Shown: positions 49,095-58,245, counted from the first letter of the stretch. The stretch: DNA of 64,000 nucleotides from Paenibacillus macerans (GCF_900454495.1 NZ_UGSI01000002.1:965001-1029000); one strand, 5' to 3'. The notes: generated by a model from the letters alone, not told the origin. Program-made: numbers and translations.

Positions 49095-49384
49095 TGAAAG
49101 ATCCTCGCGATATTATCAAACGCCCGGTGATTACGGAACGTTCGACCGAATATATGAATGACCTGAAATACGTTTTCGAGGTTGATATTCGCGCCAACAA
49201 AACCGAAATCAAACAAGCCGTAGAGTCGATCTTCGGTGTGAAAGTCAAAAACGTAAACACCTTGCGCGTACCAGGGAAGCTGAAACGTTACGGACGCTAC
49301 TCCGGATACACTCCTGAATGGAAAAAAGCGTTTGTTACATTGACCGCTGACAGCAAGCCGCTCCAATTTTTTGAATCGGTATAA
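49094..49384 (+). CDS. rplW: 50S ribosomal protein L23
   Basis: 96 aa, start coupled to rplD by TAATG. Tunnel-exit protein, docking site for SRP and trigger factor. Seen: DIIKRPVITERSTEY and GVKVKNVNTLRVPGKLKRYG. Confidence 0.98.
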   Translation: MKDPRDIIKRPVITERSTEYMNDLKYVFEVDIRANKTEIKQAVESIFGVKVKNVNTLRVPGKLKRYGRYSGYTPEWKKAFVTLTADSKPLQFFESV

Positions 49385-49412
49385 AATCGTTTAAAGTAAG
49401 GAGGGAAATCTC

Positions 49413-50243
49413 GTGCCTATCAAAAAGTACAAACCGACATCCCCGGCAAGACGCGCGATGAGCGTGTCGACGTTCGAAGAAATCACGACGGATCAGCCGG
49501 AGAAATCTTTGCTTGCGCCGCTGAGCAAAACGGCCGGCCGCAACAACCAAGGTAAAATCACCGTTCGTCACCATGGCGGCGGACATAAACGCAAATACCG
49601 CATCATCGACTTCAAGCGGAACAAAGATGGAATTCCAGGCCGCGTTGCTACGATCGAATACGATCCGAACCGCACCTCGAACATCGCTTTGATCCACTAC
49701 GCCGATGGCGAAAAACGTTATATCATCGCTCCTAAGGGCCTGAAAGTAGGCGACGTGATCGAATCCGGCGCAGGTTCCGACATTAAAATCGGGAACGCGC
49801 TGCCGCTCGAGAACATCCCGGTGGGTACCGTAATCCACAACATTGAGTTGAAGCCCGGCAAGGGCGGACAATTGGTTCGCGCCGCCGGTACGGAAGCCCA
49901 ATTGCTCGGTAAAGAGGAGAAATATGTAACGATCCGCCTTTCATCCGGCGAAGTTCGTAAAGTCCTGAAAGTTTGCCGCGCAACGATCGGTTCCGTAGGC
50001 AACGGCGACCACGAGCTCGTGAAAATCGGTAAAGCGGGACGCAGCCGCTGGCTCGGCAAACGTCCGGAAGTCCGCGGTGTCGTCATGAACCCGAACGATC
50101 ACCCTCACGGTGGTGGTGAAGGCCGCGCTCCGATCGGCCGTAAATCTCCGTTGTCGCCTTGGGGCAAACCGACCCTGGGTTACAAAACGCGTAAAAAAGG
50201 CAAAGCTTCTGATAAATATATCGTTCGCCGCCGTACGAAGTAA
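49413..50243 (+). CDS. rplB: 50S ribosomal protein L2
   Basis: 276 aa, GTG start with aaggaggg 8 bases upstream. Seen: KYKPTSPARRAMS start, RHHGGGHKRKYRIIDFKR, and GVVMNPNDHPHGGGEGR containing the conserved histidine near the peptidyl-transferase centre. The stop codon is inside a 12-bp hairpin (50236-50266). Confidence 0.98.
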   Translation: MPIKKYKPTSPARRAMSVSTFEEITTDQPEKSLLAPLSKTAGRNNQGKITVRHHGGGHKRKYRIIDFKRNKDGIPGRVATIEYDPNRTSNIALIHYADGEKRYIIAPKGLKVGDVIESGAGSDIKIGNALPLENIPVGTVIHNIELKPGKGGQLVRAAGTEAQLLGKEEKYVTIRLSSGEVRKVLKVCRATIGSVGNGDHELVKIGKAGRSRWLGKRPEVRGVVMNPNDHPHGGGEGRAPIGRKSPLSPWGKPTLGYKTRKKGKASDKYIVRRRTK

Positions 50244-50266
50244 TCCGCATCACGCGGATCACTTCG
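50236..50266 (+). other. Hairpin across the rplB stop codon
   Basis: cgaagt-a-atccgc / gcggat-c-acttcg, about 12 bp with one mismatch and a 5-base loop; the taa stop is in the 5' arm. No T-run, so not a terminator. Possibly an mRNA stability or translational-coupling element before rpsS. Confidence 0.5.
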
Positions 50267-50320
50267 CGGCTTGTGGATAAAACGGCGAATTCTGCAGTCA
50301 GACGAAGGGAGGATAAATGA

Positions 50321-50599
50321 ATGGGTCGCAGTCTGAAAAAGGGGCCTTTTGTTGATGGTTACCTGTTGAAGAAAGTGGAGGAAATGAACGCGTCGAGCAA
50401 AAAAGTCGTGATCAAAACCTGGTCCCGCCGCTCCACGATCTTCCCGCAATTCATTGGTCATACGTTTGGTGTATACGACGGACGCAAACACGTTCCGGTA
50501 TACGTAACCGAGGATATGGTCGGACACAAACTGGGCGAATTTGCCCCAACCCGTACCTACAAAGGTCATACGGATGACGATAAGAAAACGAGACGTTAA
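50321..50599 (+). CDS. rpsS: 30S ribosomal protein S19
   Basis: 92 aa; gggagg about 9 bases before ATG. Seen: MGRSLKKGPFVDGYLLKKV and WSRRSTIFPQFIGHTFGVYDG, with GHKLGEFAPTR. Binds the 30S head. Confidence 0.98.
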   Translation: MGRSLKKGPFVDGYLLKKVEEMNASSKKVVIKTWSRRSTIFPQFIGHTFGVYDGRKHVPVYVTEDMVGHKLGEFAPTRTYKGHTDDDKKTRR

Positions 50600-50637
50600 T
50601 TCCAATAAGTTCTTCGCTTGAGAGGAGGTCATTACAC

Positions 50638-50970
50638 ATGGAAGCTAAAGCACATGCAAGATCTATCCGCATTGCTCCGCGCAAGGCTCAGCTCGTAGTC
50701 GATCTGATCCGCGGCAAGCAAGTCGGCGATGCGATCGCGATTCTGCGCCACACGCCAAAGGCGGCTTCCCCGATCGTGGAGAAGCTTTTGAATTCGGCGA
50801 TTGCCAACGCTGAACATAACTATTCTATGGACGTTAATAAATTGGTGATTACGCAAGCGTACGTCAACCAAGGCCCGACGATGAAACGTTTCCGTCCGCG
50901 GGCAATGGGTCGCGCTAGCCGGATCAACAAACGCACCAGCCACATTACATTGGTGGTATCCGAAAAATAA
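50638..50970 (+). CDS. rplV: 50S ribosomal protein L22
   Basis: 110 aa; gaggagg upstream of ATG. Seen: ARSIRIAPRKAQLVVDLIRG and the tunnel hairpin GPTMKRFRPRAMGRASRI, undisturbed. Tunnel protein. Confidence 0.98.
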   Translation: MEAKAHARSIRIAPRKAQLVVDLIRGKQVGDAIAILRHTPKAASPIVEKLLNSAIANAEHNYSMDVNKLVITQAYVNQGPTMKRFRPRAMGRASRINKRTSHITLVVSEK

Positions 50971-50983
50971 GGAGGGAAAACGT

Positions 50984-51652
50984 GTGGGCCAAAAGGTAAA
51001 TCCGGTCGGACTACGAGTAGGGATTATCCGTGATTGGGAATCCAAATGGTACGCTGGCAAAGATTTTGGTGATCTTTTGCTGGAAGACGTTAAAATTCGT
51101 GAACACCTGAAAAACAAACTGAAAGACTCCGCGGTATCTCGGATTGAAATCGAGAGAGCGGCAAATCGTGTGAACGTAACGATCCACACAGCCAAACCGG
51201 GCATGGTTATCGGTAAAGGCGGTTCGGAAGTGGAAATCCTGCGCGGGGAAATTACGAAAATCGCAGGCGGCAAAAAGGTTCACATCAACATTTCTGAAAT
51301 CAAACACCCTGATCTTGACGCGATTCTGGTCGCAGAAAGCATCGCACAACAACTGGAACGCCGCGTTTCTTTCCGTCGTGCGCTGAAACAAGCGATTCAA
51401 AGAACGATGCGTTCGGGAGCGAAAGGGATCAAAACGGCAGTCAGCGGCCGTCTCGGCGGTGCTGAAATTGCCCGTACGGAAGGCTACAGTGAAGGAACTG
51501 TTCCACTTCATACGCTCCGCGCCGACATCGATTACGGTACGGCAGAAGCGCATACGACTTACGGCCGCATCGGCGTAAAAGTATGGATCTATCGTGGAGA
51601 GGTTCTTCCTACGGCTAAGAAACAACAAGCTGCTCAGGAAGGAGGCAACTAA
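50984..51652 (+). CDS. rpsC: 30S ribosomal protein S3
   Basis: 222 aa, GTG start (aaggaggg upstream, 13 bases after rplV). Seen: GQKVNPVGLRVGIIRDW, KH domain GMVIGKGGSEVE, and GRIGVKVWIYRGEVLP. mRNA-entry protein. Confidence 0.98.
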   Translation: MGQKVNPVGLRVGIIRDWESKWYAGKDFGDLLLEDVKIREHLKNKLKDSAVSRIEIERAANRVNVTIHTAKPGMVIGKGGSEVEILRGEITKIAGGKKVHINISEIKHPDLDAILVAESIAQQLERRVSFRRALKQAIQRTMRSGAKGIKTAVSGRLGGAEIARTEGYSEGTVPLHTLRADIDYGTAEAHTTYGRIGVKVWIYRGEVLPTAKKQQAAQEGGN

Positions 51653-51654
51653 TC

Positions 51655-52089
51655 ATGTTGGTACCAAAGCGCGTAAAACACCGCAAGCAGCAACGCGGTA
51701 ATATGAGAGGCCAAGCTAAAGGCGGCACCGAACTGAACTTCGGCGAATTCGGCCTGCAGGCTCTTGAGCCGACTTGGATCACCAACCGCCAAATTGAAGC
51801 GGCGCGTATTGCAATGACGCGTTACATCAAACGGGGCGGTAAAGTATGGATCAAAATTTTCCCTGACAAGCCGATTACTCAAAAGCCTCTTGAAGTCCGG
51901 ATGGGTAGCGGTAAAGGTAACGTAGAAAAATGGGTCGCAGTTGTGAAGCCTGGCAAGATTCTGTTTGAGCTTGCCGGTGTATCGGAGGAAATCGCACGCG
52001 AAGCTATGCGTCTTGCCGCCCACAAACTGCCGATCAAAACGAAGTTTGTGAAACGTGAAGAATTGGGTGGTGAAGCAAATGAAAGCTAA
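51655..52089 (+). CDS. rplP: 50S ribosomal protein L16
   Basis: 144 aa, ATG two bases after the rpsC stop; binding site ggaggc lies in the end of rpsC. Seen: MLVPKRVKHRKQQRG and RRGGKVWIKIFPDKP-like KRGGKVWIKIFPDKPIT. Its 3' end overlaps rpmC by 11 bases. Confidence 0.98.
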   Translation: MLVPKRVKHRKQQRGNMRGQAKGGTELNFGEFGLQALEPTWITNRQIEAARIAMTRYIKRGGKVWIKIFPDKPITQKPLEVRMGSGKGNVEKWVAVVKPGKILFELAGVSEEIAREAMRLAAHKLPIKTKFVKREELGGEANES

Positions 52090-52279
52090 TGAACTTCGCA
52101 ACTTAACCACTGCAGAAATCGAACAAAAAATCGCCGGGTTTAAAGAAGAACTCTTTAACCTCCGTTTTCAGTTGGCTACCGGCCAACTCGATAACCCGAC
52201 TCGGATCCGTGACGTGCGCAAGGAAATAGCTCGTGCTAAAACCGTATTACGTGAAAGAGAACTCGGGATCATCAGTTAA
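52079..52279 (+). CDS. rpmC: 50S ribosomal protein L29
   Basis: 66 aa from ATG 52079, within the end of rplP; gggtggtg upstream. Seen: MKANELRNLTTAEIEQK and LFNLRFQLATGQLDNP. Coupled translation with rplP. Confidence 0.97.
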   Translation: MKANELRNLTTAEIEQKIAGFKEELFNLRFQLATGQLDNPTRIRDVRKEIARAKTVLRERELGIIS

Positions 52280-52329
52280 GAAGCGCCTAAGCGTTAAGCG
52301 AAATGCCAAGTCCAGGAAGGAGGCTAACC

Positions 52330-52593
52330 ATGAGCGAACGTAACAGCCGTAAAGTGCAAATTGGTAAAGTCGTCAGCGACAAGATGGACAAAACGATCGT
52401 TGTTGCTGTAGAAACGTACAAGAAGCATGATCTGTACCACAAGCGCATTAAATACACGAAAAAATTTAAAGCGCATGATGAGAACAATACCGCGAAAATC
52501 GGAGATACCGTAAAAATCGCCGAAACTCGCCCGCTGTCCAAAGACAAACGCTGGAGACTCGTTGAAGTCGTAGAAGAAGCGGTTATTATCTGA
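52330..52593 (+). CDS. rpsQ: 30S ribosomal protein S17
   Basis: 87 aa from ATG 52330 (aaggagg 8 bases upstream; an in-frame ATG at 52303 is before the site). Seen: GKVVSDKMDKTIVVAVE and HDENNTAKIGDTVKIAETRP. Confidence 0.98.
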   Translation: MSERNSRKVQIGKVVSDKMDKTIVVAVETYKKHDLYHKRIKYTKKFKAHDENNTAKIGDTVKIAETRPLSKDKRWRLVEVVEEAVII

Positions 52594-52628
52594 TAGCGAA
52601 GGCTACAGGCTGAAAGGAGGAAATATCG

Positions 52629-52997
52629 ATGATTCAACCATTTACACGTTTGCAGGTTGCCGACAACTCCGGCGCGAAGGAATTGATGTGTATTCGCGTT
52701 CTGGGCGGTACCGGTCGTCGTACAGCACAAATCGGGGATCTGATCGTTTGTTCCGTCAAACAAGCAACACCAGGCGGCGTTGTCAAAAAAGGAGACGTAG
52801 TCAGAGCGGTTGTCGTTCGTACGAAACGTGCGGTTCGCCGTAAAGACGGTTCCTACATCGCATTCGACGAAAACGCGGCGGTTGTTGTCAAAGAAGACAA
52901 AAGCCCGCGCGGAACGCGTATCTTCGGTCCGGTTGCCCGTGAACTTCGCGACAAGGACTTCATGAAGATCGTTTCCTTGGCTCCGGAAGTTATCTAA
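52629..52997 (+). CDS. rplN: 50S ribosomal protein L14
   Basis: 122 aa; aaaggagg 8 bases before ATG. Seen: MIQPFTRLQVADNSGAKELM and GTRIFGPVARELRDKDFMKI. Subunit-interface protein and RsfS target. Confidence 0.98.
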   Translation: MIQPFTRLQVADNSGAKELMCIRVLGGTGRRTAQIGDLIVCSVKQATPGGVVKKGDVVRAVVVRTKRAVRRKDGSYIAFDENAAVVVKEDKSPRGTRIFGPVARELRDKDFMKIVSLAPEVI

Positions 52998-53035
52998 ATA
53001 ACCCCTACCCCGATTTAACAGGAGGTGTAAACCAA

Positions 53036-53389
53036 GTGCCTAGACTGAAAAAGATCCTTGAATCTCATAACAATAAGCTTCACGTTAAGAAAGACGACAC
53101 GGTCATCGTGATCTCCGGTAAAGACAAAGGGAAGAAAGGTCGCGTCATCGCCGCTTATCCTCGTGAGAACCGCGTGCTTGTGGAAGGTGTGAACATGATC
53201 AAGAAACACCAAAAGCCTAACCAGCTGAATCCGCAAGGCGGCATCATCGAGAAAGAAGCTCCGATTCACGTTTCGAACGTTATGCATGTTGATCCGAAGA
53301 GCGGAAAAGTAACCCGTATCGGTTACAAAGTATTGGACAACGGCAAAAAAGTTCGCGTAGCCAAGAGATCCGGAGAAGTAATCGACTAA
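53036..53389 (+). CDS. rplX: 50S ribosomal protein L24
   Basis: 117 aa, GTG start with caggaggtg upstream. Seen: KOW motif VIVISGKDKGKKGRVIAAYP and GGIIEKEAPIHVSNVM. Assembly initiator. Confidence 0.98.
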   Translation: MPRLKKILESHNNKLHVKKDDTVIVISGKDKGKKGRVIAAYPRENRVLVEGVNMIKKHQKPNQLNPQGGIIEKEAPIHVSNVMHVDPKSGKVTRIGYKVLDNGKKVRVAKRSGEVID

Positions 53390-53421
53390 TCCAGGAATGT
53401 AAGAAAGGAGGTCCATGATTC

Positions 53422-53964
53422 ATGGCAGCAAGATTGAAAGAACGCTTTTTGAACGAAGTGACGCCTGCTTTGGTTCAAAAATTCAACTATACAACCGTAA
53501 TGCAAGTGCCTAAAATCGAGAAAGTCGTTATCAATATGGGCGTCGGCGAAGCCGTGGCCAACTCCAAGGTGCTTGATTCCGCAGTGAACGATATGCAGCT
53601 GATCGCTGGCCAAAAGCCGGTTATCACGCGTGCGAAGAAATCGATTGCCGGTTTCAAACTTCGTGAGAACATGCCGATCGGCGTGAAAGTAACGCTTCGC
53701 GGCGACCGCATGTATTACTTCCTAGACAAACTGTTTAACATTGCGCTTCCTCGCGTGCGCGACTTCCACGGCGTATCGACGAAAGCTTTCGACGGACGCG
53801 GCAACTATACGCTTGGCCTCAAGGAACAGTTGATCTTCCCTGAGATCGTATACGACCAAGTCGACAAAGTTCGCGGTATGGATATCGTTATCGTGACGAC
53901 AGCAAAAACCGACGAAGAAGCCCGTGAGCTGTTGACGCAGCTGGGCATGCCTTTTGCAAAGTAA
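53422..53964 (+). CDS. rplE: 50S ribosomal protein L5
   Basis: 180 aa; aaaggagg before ATG. Binds 5S rRNA. Seen: VPKIEKVVINMGVGEAV, KPVITRAKKSIAGFKLR and DFHGVSTKAFDGRGNY. Confidence 0.98.
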   Translation: MAARLKERFLNEVTPALVQKFNYTTVMQVPKIEKVVINMGVGEAVANSKVLDSAVNDMQLIAGQKPVITRAKKSIAGFKLRENMPIGVKVTLRGDRMYYFLDKLFNIALPRVRDFHGVSTKAFDGRGNYTLGLKEQLIFPEIVYDQVDKVRGMDIVIVTTAKTDEEARELLTQLGMPFAK

Positions 53965-54009
53965 CCAAGTCGTTATTCTCCGAAACTATCTGGGAGGTGT
54001 CAGGCTAAA

Positions 54010-54195
54010 GTGGCAAAAACTTCGATGAAAGTTAAACAACAACGTGCACCGAAATTCAAAGTGCGGGCGTACACCCGCTGTGAACGTTGTGGTCGTCCAC
54101 ACTCGGTATTGCAAAAATTCAAAATTTGCAGAATTTGTTTCCGTGAATTAGCTTATAAAGGCCAGATTCCTGGCGTGAAAAAAGCAAGCTGGTAA
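54010..54195 (+). CDS. rpsN: 30S ribosomal protein S14, zinc (type Z) form
   Basis: 61 aa, GTG start; gggaggtg upstream. Zinc ligands C24, C27, C40 and C43 (CERCGRPHS, CRICFREL) identify the short zinc-containing paralogue usual in this operon. Confidence 0.98.
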   Translation: MAKTSMKVKQQRAPKFKVRAYTRCERCGRPHSVLQKFKICRICFRELAYKGQIPGVKKASW

Positions 54196-54226
54196 TTTAT
54201 CAACAACGGGAAGGAGGTTTACACGT

Positions 54227-54625
54227 ATGACTATGTCAGATCCAATTGCAGATATGCTTACACGTATTCGCAACGCGAACACAGTGCGTCACGAAACGGT
54301 AGAACTGCCTGCTTCGACGATCAAGAAACAAATCGCTGAAATCCTGAAGCGTGAAGGTTTCATCCGCGATGCAGAATATATCGATGATAACAAGCAAGGG
54401 ATCATCCGTATTTTCCTGAAATACGGCCCTAACAACGAACGCGTTATCTCCGGTTTGAAGAGAATCAGTAAGCCAGGCCTTCGCGTGTACACGAAAAGCA
54501 ACGAAATCCCTCGTGTCCTCGGCGGTTTGGGTATCGCGATCATCTCCACATCCAAAGGAGTTATGACCGATAAGGAAGCTCGTCAGTCCAAAGCCGGCGG
54601 CGAAGTTGTTTGCTACGTTTGGTAA
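54227..54625 (+). CDS. rpsH: 30S ribosomal protein S8
   Basis: 132 aa from ATG 54227 (aaggagg 10 bases upstream; ATG 54233 possible). Seen: SDPIADMLTRIRNAN and GLGIAIISTSKGVMTDKEAR. Central-domain 16S binder. Confidence 0.98.
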   Translation: MTMSDPIADMLTRIRNANTVRHETVELPASTIKKQIAEILKREGFIRDAEYIDDNKQGIIRIFLKYGPNNERVISGLKRISKPGLRVYTKSNEIPRVLGGLGIAIISTSKGVMTDKEARQSKAGGEVVCYVW

Positions 54626-54656
54626 TTAACGTCTTATCACAAGGAGGTGCAAATAC

Positions 54657-55199
54657 ATGTCTCGTATTGGTCGCAAACCAATTACAGTACCAAGTGGCGT
54701 GAACGTCACACTCGACAACACCGTGATTACGGTAAAAGGACCGAAAGGTACTTTGTCTCGTGAGCTGCATAAGGACATCAAGGTAACGGTTCAAGACAAC
54801 GTGATTACCATTGAGCGTCCTTCTGATAATAAATTACATCGTTCTCTGCATGGCACGACCCGTTCGGTAGTGAACAACATGGTCAGCGGGGTAACGGAAG
54901 GCTTCTCGAAGTCGCTTGAACTGGTCGGCGTCGGATATCGCGCAAGCTTGTCCGGCAAAAAGCTCGTTCTGAACGTAGGTTACTCTCACCCGGTTGAAAT
55001 CACTCCGGAAGAGGGCATCGAATTTGAAGTACCTTCGAATACAAAGATCATCGTTAAAGGGATCAATAAGGAGCGCGTAGGCGAATACGCCGCTAAAATC
55101 CGCTCCGTTCGCGAGCCTGAGCCTTACAAAGGCAAAGGGATCAAGTATGAAGGTGAACGCATCATTCGTAAGGAAGGTAAAGCCGGTAAGAAGAAATAA
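54657..55199 (+). CDS. rplF: 50S ribosomal protein L6
   Basis: 180 aa; aaggaggtg 9 bases before ATG. Seen: MSRIGRKPITVPSGV and EPEPYKGKGIKYEGE. Near the factor-binding site. Confidence 0.98.
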   Translation: MSRIGRKPITVPSGVNVTLDNTVITVKGPKGTLSRELHKDIKVTVQDNVITIERPSDNKLHRSLHGTTRSVVNNMVSGVTEGFSKSLELVGVGYRASLSGKKLVLNVGYSHPVEITPEEGIEFEVPSNTKIIVKGINKERVGEYAAKIRSVREPEPYKGKGIKYEGERIIRKEGKAGKKK

Positions 55200-55266
55200 G
55201 TTTCTGCTTAGCGGCCCTGTCCTTCTGGCGTCTTGAAGGTAAACCGAAGGGAGTGAAAGGAAAGTC

Positions 55267-55635
55267 ATGATTACAAAAGGCGATAAGAACAAAGCTCGTC
55301 TGAAAAGACATCTGCGCGTGCGGACGAAAGTTCAAGGTACGGCTGAACGTCCAAGACTGAACGTATACCGTTCCTCCAAACATATCTATGCCCAACTGAT
55401 CGACGATGTGGCAGGCGTAACGCTGGCTAGCGCTTCGACCGTGGACAAAGAGCTGAACGGATCGATCGGCAACGGCGGCAACGTGGAATCCGCCCGTAAA
55501 GTCGGCGAACTGATCGCGAAACGCGCTGTAGGCAAAGGCTACAAGAGCGTTGTGTTTGACCGTGGGGGTTACCTGTATCATGGACGGATTCAGGCTTTGG
55601 CTGACGCAGCCCGCGAAGCAGGTCTGGAATTCTAA
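55267..55635 (+). CDS. rplR: 50S ribosomal protein L18
   Basis: 122 aa; gaaggga/gaaagga upstream. Binds 5S rRNA with L5. Seen: RPRLNVYRSSKHIYAQLIDD and FDRGGYLYHGRIQALADAAR. Confidence 0.98.
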   Translation: MITKGDKNKARLKRHLRVRTKVQGTAERPRLNVYRSSKHIYAQLIDDVAGVTLASASTVDKELNGSIGNGGNVESARKVGELIAKRAVGKGYKSVVFDRGGYLYHGRIQALADAAREAGLEF

Positions 55636-55662
55636 AATATTCACTAAAAGGAGGTTAACGAC

Positions 55663-56160
55663 TTGCGTGTAGATCCGAACACTTTAGAACTGACTGAAAG
55701 AGTTGTAAATATTAACCGCGTAGCTAAAGTAGTTAAAGGCGGACGTCGTTTTAGCTTCAGCGCGCTCGTGGTTGTCGGCGACGGCAAAGGTTGGGTTGGC
55801 GCCGGCATCGGTAAAGCAGGCGAAGTTCCCGATGCGATTCGCAAAGGGATTGAAGATGCGAAGAAAAACCTGATTCACGTTCCGCTCGTAGGCACGACGA
55901 TTCCTCACCTGGTTACCGGACATTTCGGTGCCGGCCGTGTGCTCCTGAAACCGGCGTCTGAAGGTACCGGGGTTATCGCCGGCGGTCCGGTTCGCGCTGT
56001 GCTTGAGCTGGCTGGCGTGGGCGACATTTTGACAAAATCTCTAGGTTCTTCGAATTCCATCAACATGGTCAATGCGACTTTGGAGGGTTTGTCCCGTCTG
56101 AAACGCGCTGAGGATGTTGCGAAATTACGCGGTAAAACCGTCGAAGAACTTCTCGGTTAA
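55663..56160 (+). CDS. rpsE: 30S ribosomal protein S5
   Basis: 165 aa with TTG start, eight to nine bases after aaggagg. Seen: VKGGRRFSFSALVVVGDGKG (the loop altered in spectinomycin resistance, intact here), GKAGEVPDAIRKG and GSSNSINMVNATLEGL. Confidence 0.97.
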   Translation: MRVDPNTLELTERVVNINRVAKVVKGGRRFSFSALVVVGDGKGWVGAGIGKAGEVPDAIRKGIEDAKKNLIHVPLVGTTIPHLVTGHFGAGRVLLKPASEGTGVIAGGPVRAVLELAGVGDILTKSLGSSNSINMVNATLEGLSRLKRAEDVAKLRGKTVEELLG

Positions 56161-56172
56161 GGAGGGAATCTC

Positions 56173-56358
56173 ATGGCTAAACTGCAAATTACCCTCGTGC
56201 GTAGTTTGATCGGTCGTCCGGAGAACCAACGTACTACCGTGAAAACCTTGGGTCTTCGCAAAATCAACCAAACCGTGGTTCACAACGACAATCCGGCCAT
56301 CCGCGGCATGGTGAATCAAGTAAGCCACTTGGTTTCGGTTAAAGAAATCGAAGCCTAA
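56173..56358 (+). CDS. rpmD: 50S ribosomal protein L30
   Basis: 61 aa; aaggaggg 7 bases before ATG, overlapping the rpsE stop. Seen: LQITLVRSLIGRPENQR and LGLRKINQTVVHNDNPAIRG. Confidence 0.98.
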   Translation: MAKLQITLVRSLIGRPENQRTTVKTLGLRKINQTVVHNDNPAIRGMVNQVSHLVSVKEIEA

Positions 56359-56412
56359 CAGGTTTTGAGTATTATATAAGAACCAACAATAAATAAGGAG
56401 GTGCAACGAACG

Positions 56413-56853
56413 ATGAAGTTACATGAGCTTTCTCCGGCTCCCGGATCCCGCCACGAGCGCAAGCGCGTTGGCCGCGGTACGGGGAGCGGAATGGGTAAAA
56501 CGTCTACCCGTGGTCACAAAGGTCAAAACGCTCGTTCCGGCGGTGGTGTCCGTCCGGGATTTGAAGGCGGTCAAAACCCGTTGTATCGTCGCTTGCCGAA
56601 ACGCGGATTTATTAATCCGACGCGGAAAGAGTATGCGATTGTCAACATCCAAGATTTGAACAAATTTGCGGCGGATACGGAAGTAACTCCTGAACTGTTG
56701 TTTGAACAAGGAATCGTGAAAGACGCGAAGAGCGGCATCAAGATTCTCGGCAACGGCGAAGTTACTGTCAAATTGACAGTGAAAGCGAACAAGTTCTCCC
56801 AATCTGCGGTAGAGAAAATCGAGGCTGCCGGCGGTAAAACCGAGGTGATCTAA
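56413..56853 (+). CDS. rplO: 50S ribosomal protein L15
   Basis: 146 aa from ATG 56413 (aaggaggtg upstream; GTG 56401 is part of it). Seen: MKLHELSPAPGSRHERKRVG and GQNARSGGGVRPGFEGGQNP. Ends as TAATG with secY. Confidence 0.98.
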   Translation: MKLHELSPAPGSRHERKRVGRGTGSGMGKTSTRGHKGQNARSGGGVRPGFEGGQNPLYRRLPKRGFINPTRKEYAIVNIQDLNKFAADTEVTPELLFEQGIVKDAKSGIKILGNGEVTVKLTVKANKFSQSAVEKIEAAGGKTEVI

Positions 56854-58151
56854 TGTTTAAAACCATTAAGAACATATGGCATGTTCAGGACCTGCGCACC
56901 CGCATTCTCTTTACGCTGTTTATTTTTCTCATTTACCGAATCGGATCTTTCGTTCCGGTTCCGGGCGTTGATGCGTCGGTATTTCAGACGGTAAACGAAT
57001 CGGGAAACAATCTGCTCGGGCTCTTGAACACCTTCTCGGGAGGCGCTTTGGCGAATTTCTCGATCTTCGCCCTCGGGATCATGCCTTATATCACGGCTTC
57101 CATCATTGTGCAGCTCTTGTCCATGGACGTCGTTCCGAAGTTTGCGGAATGGGCTAAACAAGGGGAGCACGGGAAAAAGAAGATGGCCCAGGTAACCCGC
57201 TACGGTACGGTTATATTGGCTATCGTTCAGGCGTTTGCCACATCGATTGGCTTCAATCGGTTGTATGGAACGCAAATGGTGCCTAACGCGACCTTTGCGG
57301 ATTATCTGGTTATTGCGATCGTGTTGACCGCAGGCACTTCGTTCTTGATGTGGCTTGGTGAGCAAATTACCGATAAAGGCATCGGCAACGGGATCTCGTT
57401 GATCATCTTTGCCGGAATCGTTGCGTCGTTTCCTACGCATATCACAACGATCGCCCAATCGGAATTTATCGTTGAAGGGCAAGCATTCATGAACGTGGTG
57501 AAATCCATCGCGATTCTCCTCGTGTGCGTACTGATCGTCATCGGTGTCATTTACATCCAGCAGGCCGTCCGGAAGATTCCGGTGCAGTACGCCAAACGCG
57601 TTGTCGGCAATAAGATGTACGGCGGGCAAAATACGCATATTCCGCTGAAAATCAACGCCGCAGGCGTTATTCCGGTCATTTTTGCGGTCTCCTTGCTGCA
57701 GTTCCCGGTCGTGATCGCCAGCTTCTGGTCGACGCATGCCTGGGCGCAATGGGTCACCCACAACCTGTCCACGAATGCTCCGCTTGGAATCGTGCTGTAT
57801 GTGGTCATGATCATCGGCTTTACGTTCTTCTATACGTTCGTACAGATGAACCCGCAGCAAATGGCTGAGAATATGAAGAAAAACGGCGGATACATTCCGG
57901 GAATTCGTCCGGGGAAAGCGACCGAAACTTATCTCATCCGGGTTCTAACCCGCTTGACGATGACCGGTTCCCTGTTCCTCGCGGCCATCTCCATTCTGCC
58001 TATGGGCCTCGGCGCATTGGCTAATCTGCCGCGTACGGTTCTTATTGGCGGTACTTCGATCCTGATCGTTATCGGCGTTGCGCTGGATACGATGAAGACG
58101 ATCGAAGGTCAGTTGATCAAACGTCACTATAAAGGCTTTATCAATAAATAG
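56853..58151 (+). CDS. secY: Preprotein translocase channel SecY
   Basis: 432 aa, ten predicted membrane helices. Start coupled to rplO by TAATG. Seen: RILFTLFIFLIYRIGSFVPV (helix 1), GIMPYITASIIVQLL, and NPQQMAENMKKNGGYIPGIR (cytoplasmic loop). Forms the Sec channel with SecE (22416). Followed by a stable hairpin before adk. Confidence 0.98.
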   Translation: MFKTIKNIWHVQDLRTRILFTLFIFLIYRIGSFVPVPGVDASVFQTVNESGNNLLGLLNTFSGGALANFSIFALGIMPYITASIIVQLLSMDVVPKFAEWAKQGEHGKKKMAQVTRYGTVILAIVQAFATSIGFNRLYGTQMVPNATFADYLVIAIVLTAGTSFLMWLGEQITDKGIGNGISLIIFAGIVASFPTHITTIAQSEFIVEGQAFMNVVKSIAILLVCVLIVIGVIYIQQAVRKIPVQYAKRVVGNKMYGGQNTHIPLKINAAGVIPVIFAVSLLQFPVVIASFWSTHAWAQWVTHNLSTNAPLGIVLYVVMIIGFTFFYTFVQMNPQQMAENMKKNGGYIPGIRPGKATETYLIRVLTRLTMTGSLFLAAISILPMGLGALANLPRTVLIGGTSILIVIGVALDTMKTIEGQLIKRHYKGFINK

Positions 58152-58153
58152 GC

Positions 58154-58200
58154 GATAGGTACCAGGATCGGGCTGCTGCTGGGCTCGCCTGGGACCTATC
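58154..58200 (+). other. Intercistronic hairpin secY-adk
   Basis: gataggt-a-ccagg / cctgg-g-acctatc, 12 bp with one mismatch, GC-rich loop, starting two bases after the secY stop; no T-run. Likely affects mRNA stability or stoichiometry between secY and adk. Confidence 0.55.
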
Positions 58201-58245
58201 GTGCTGTTTATTGACATGGTGCGATTTTTGGAGGGAGTGAGAGAC

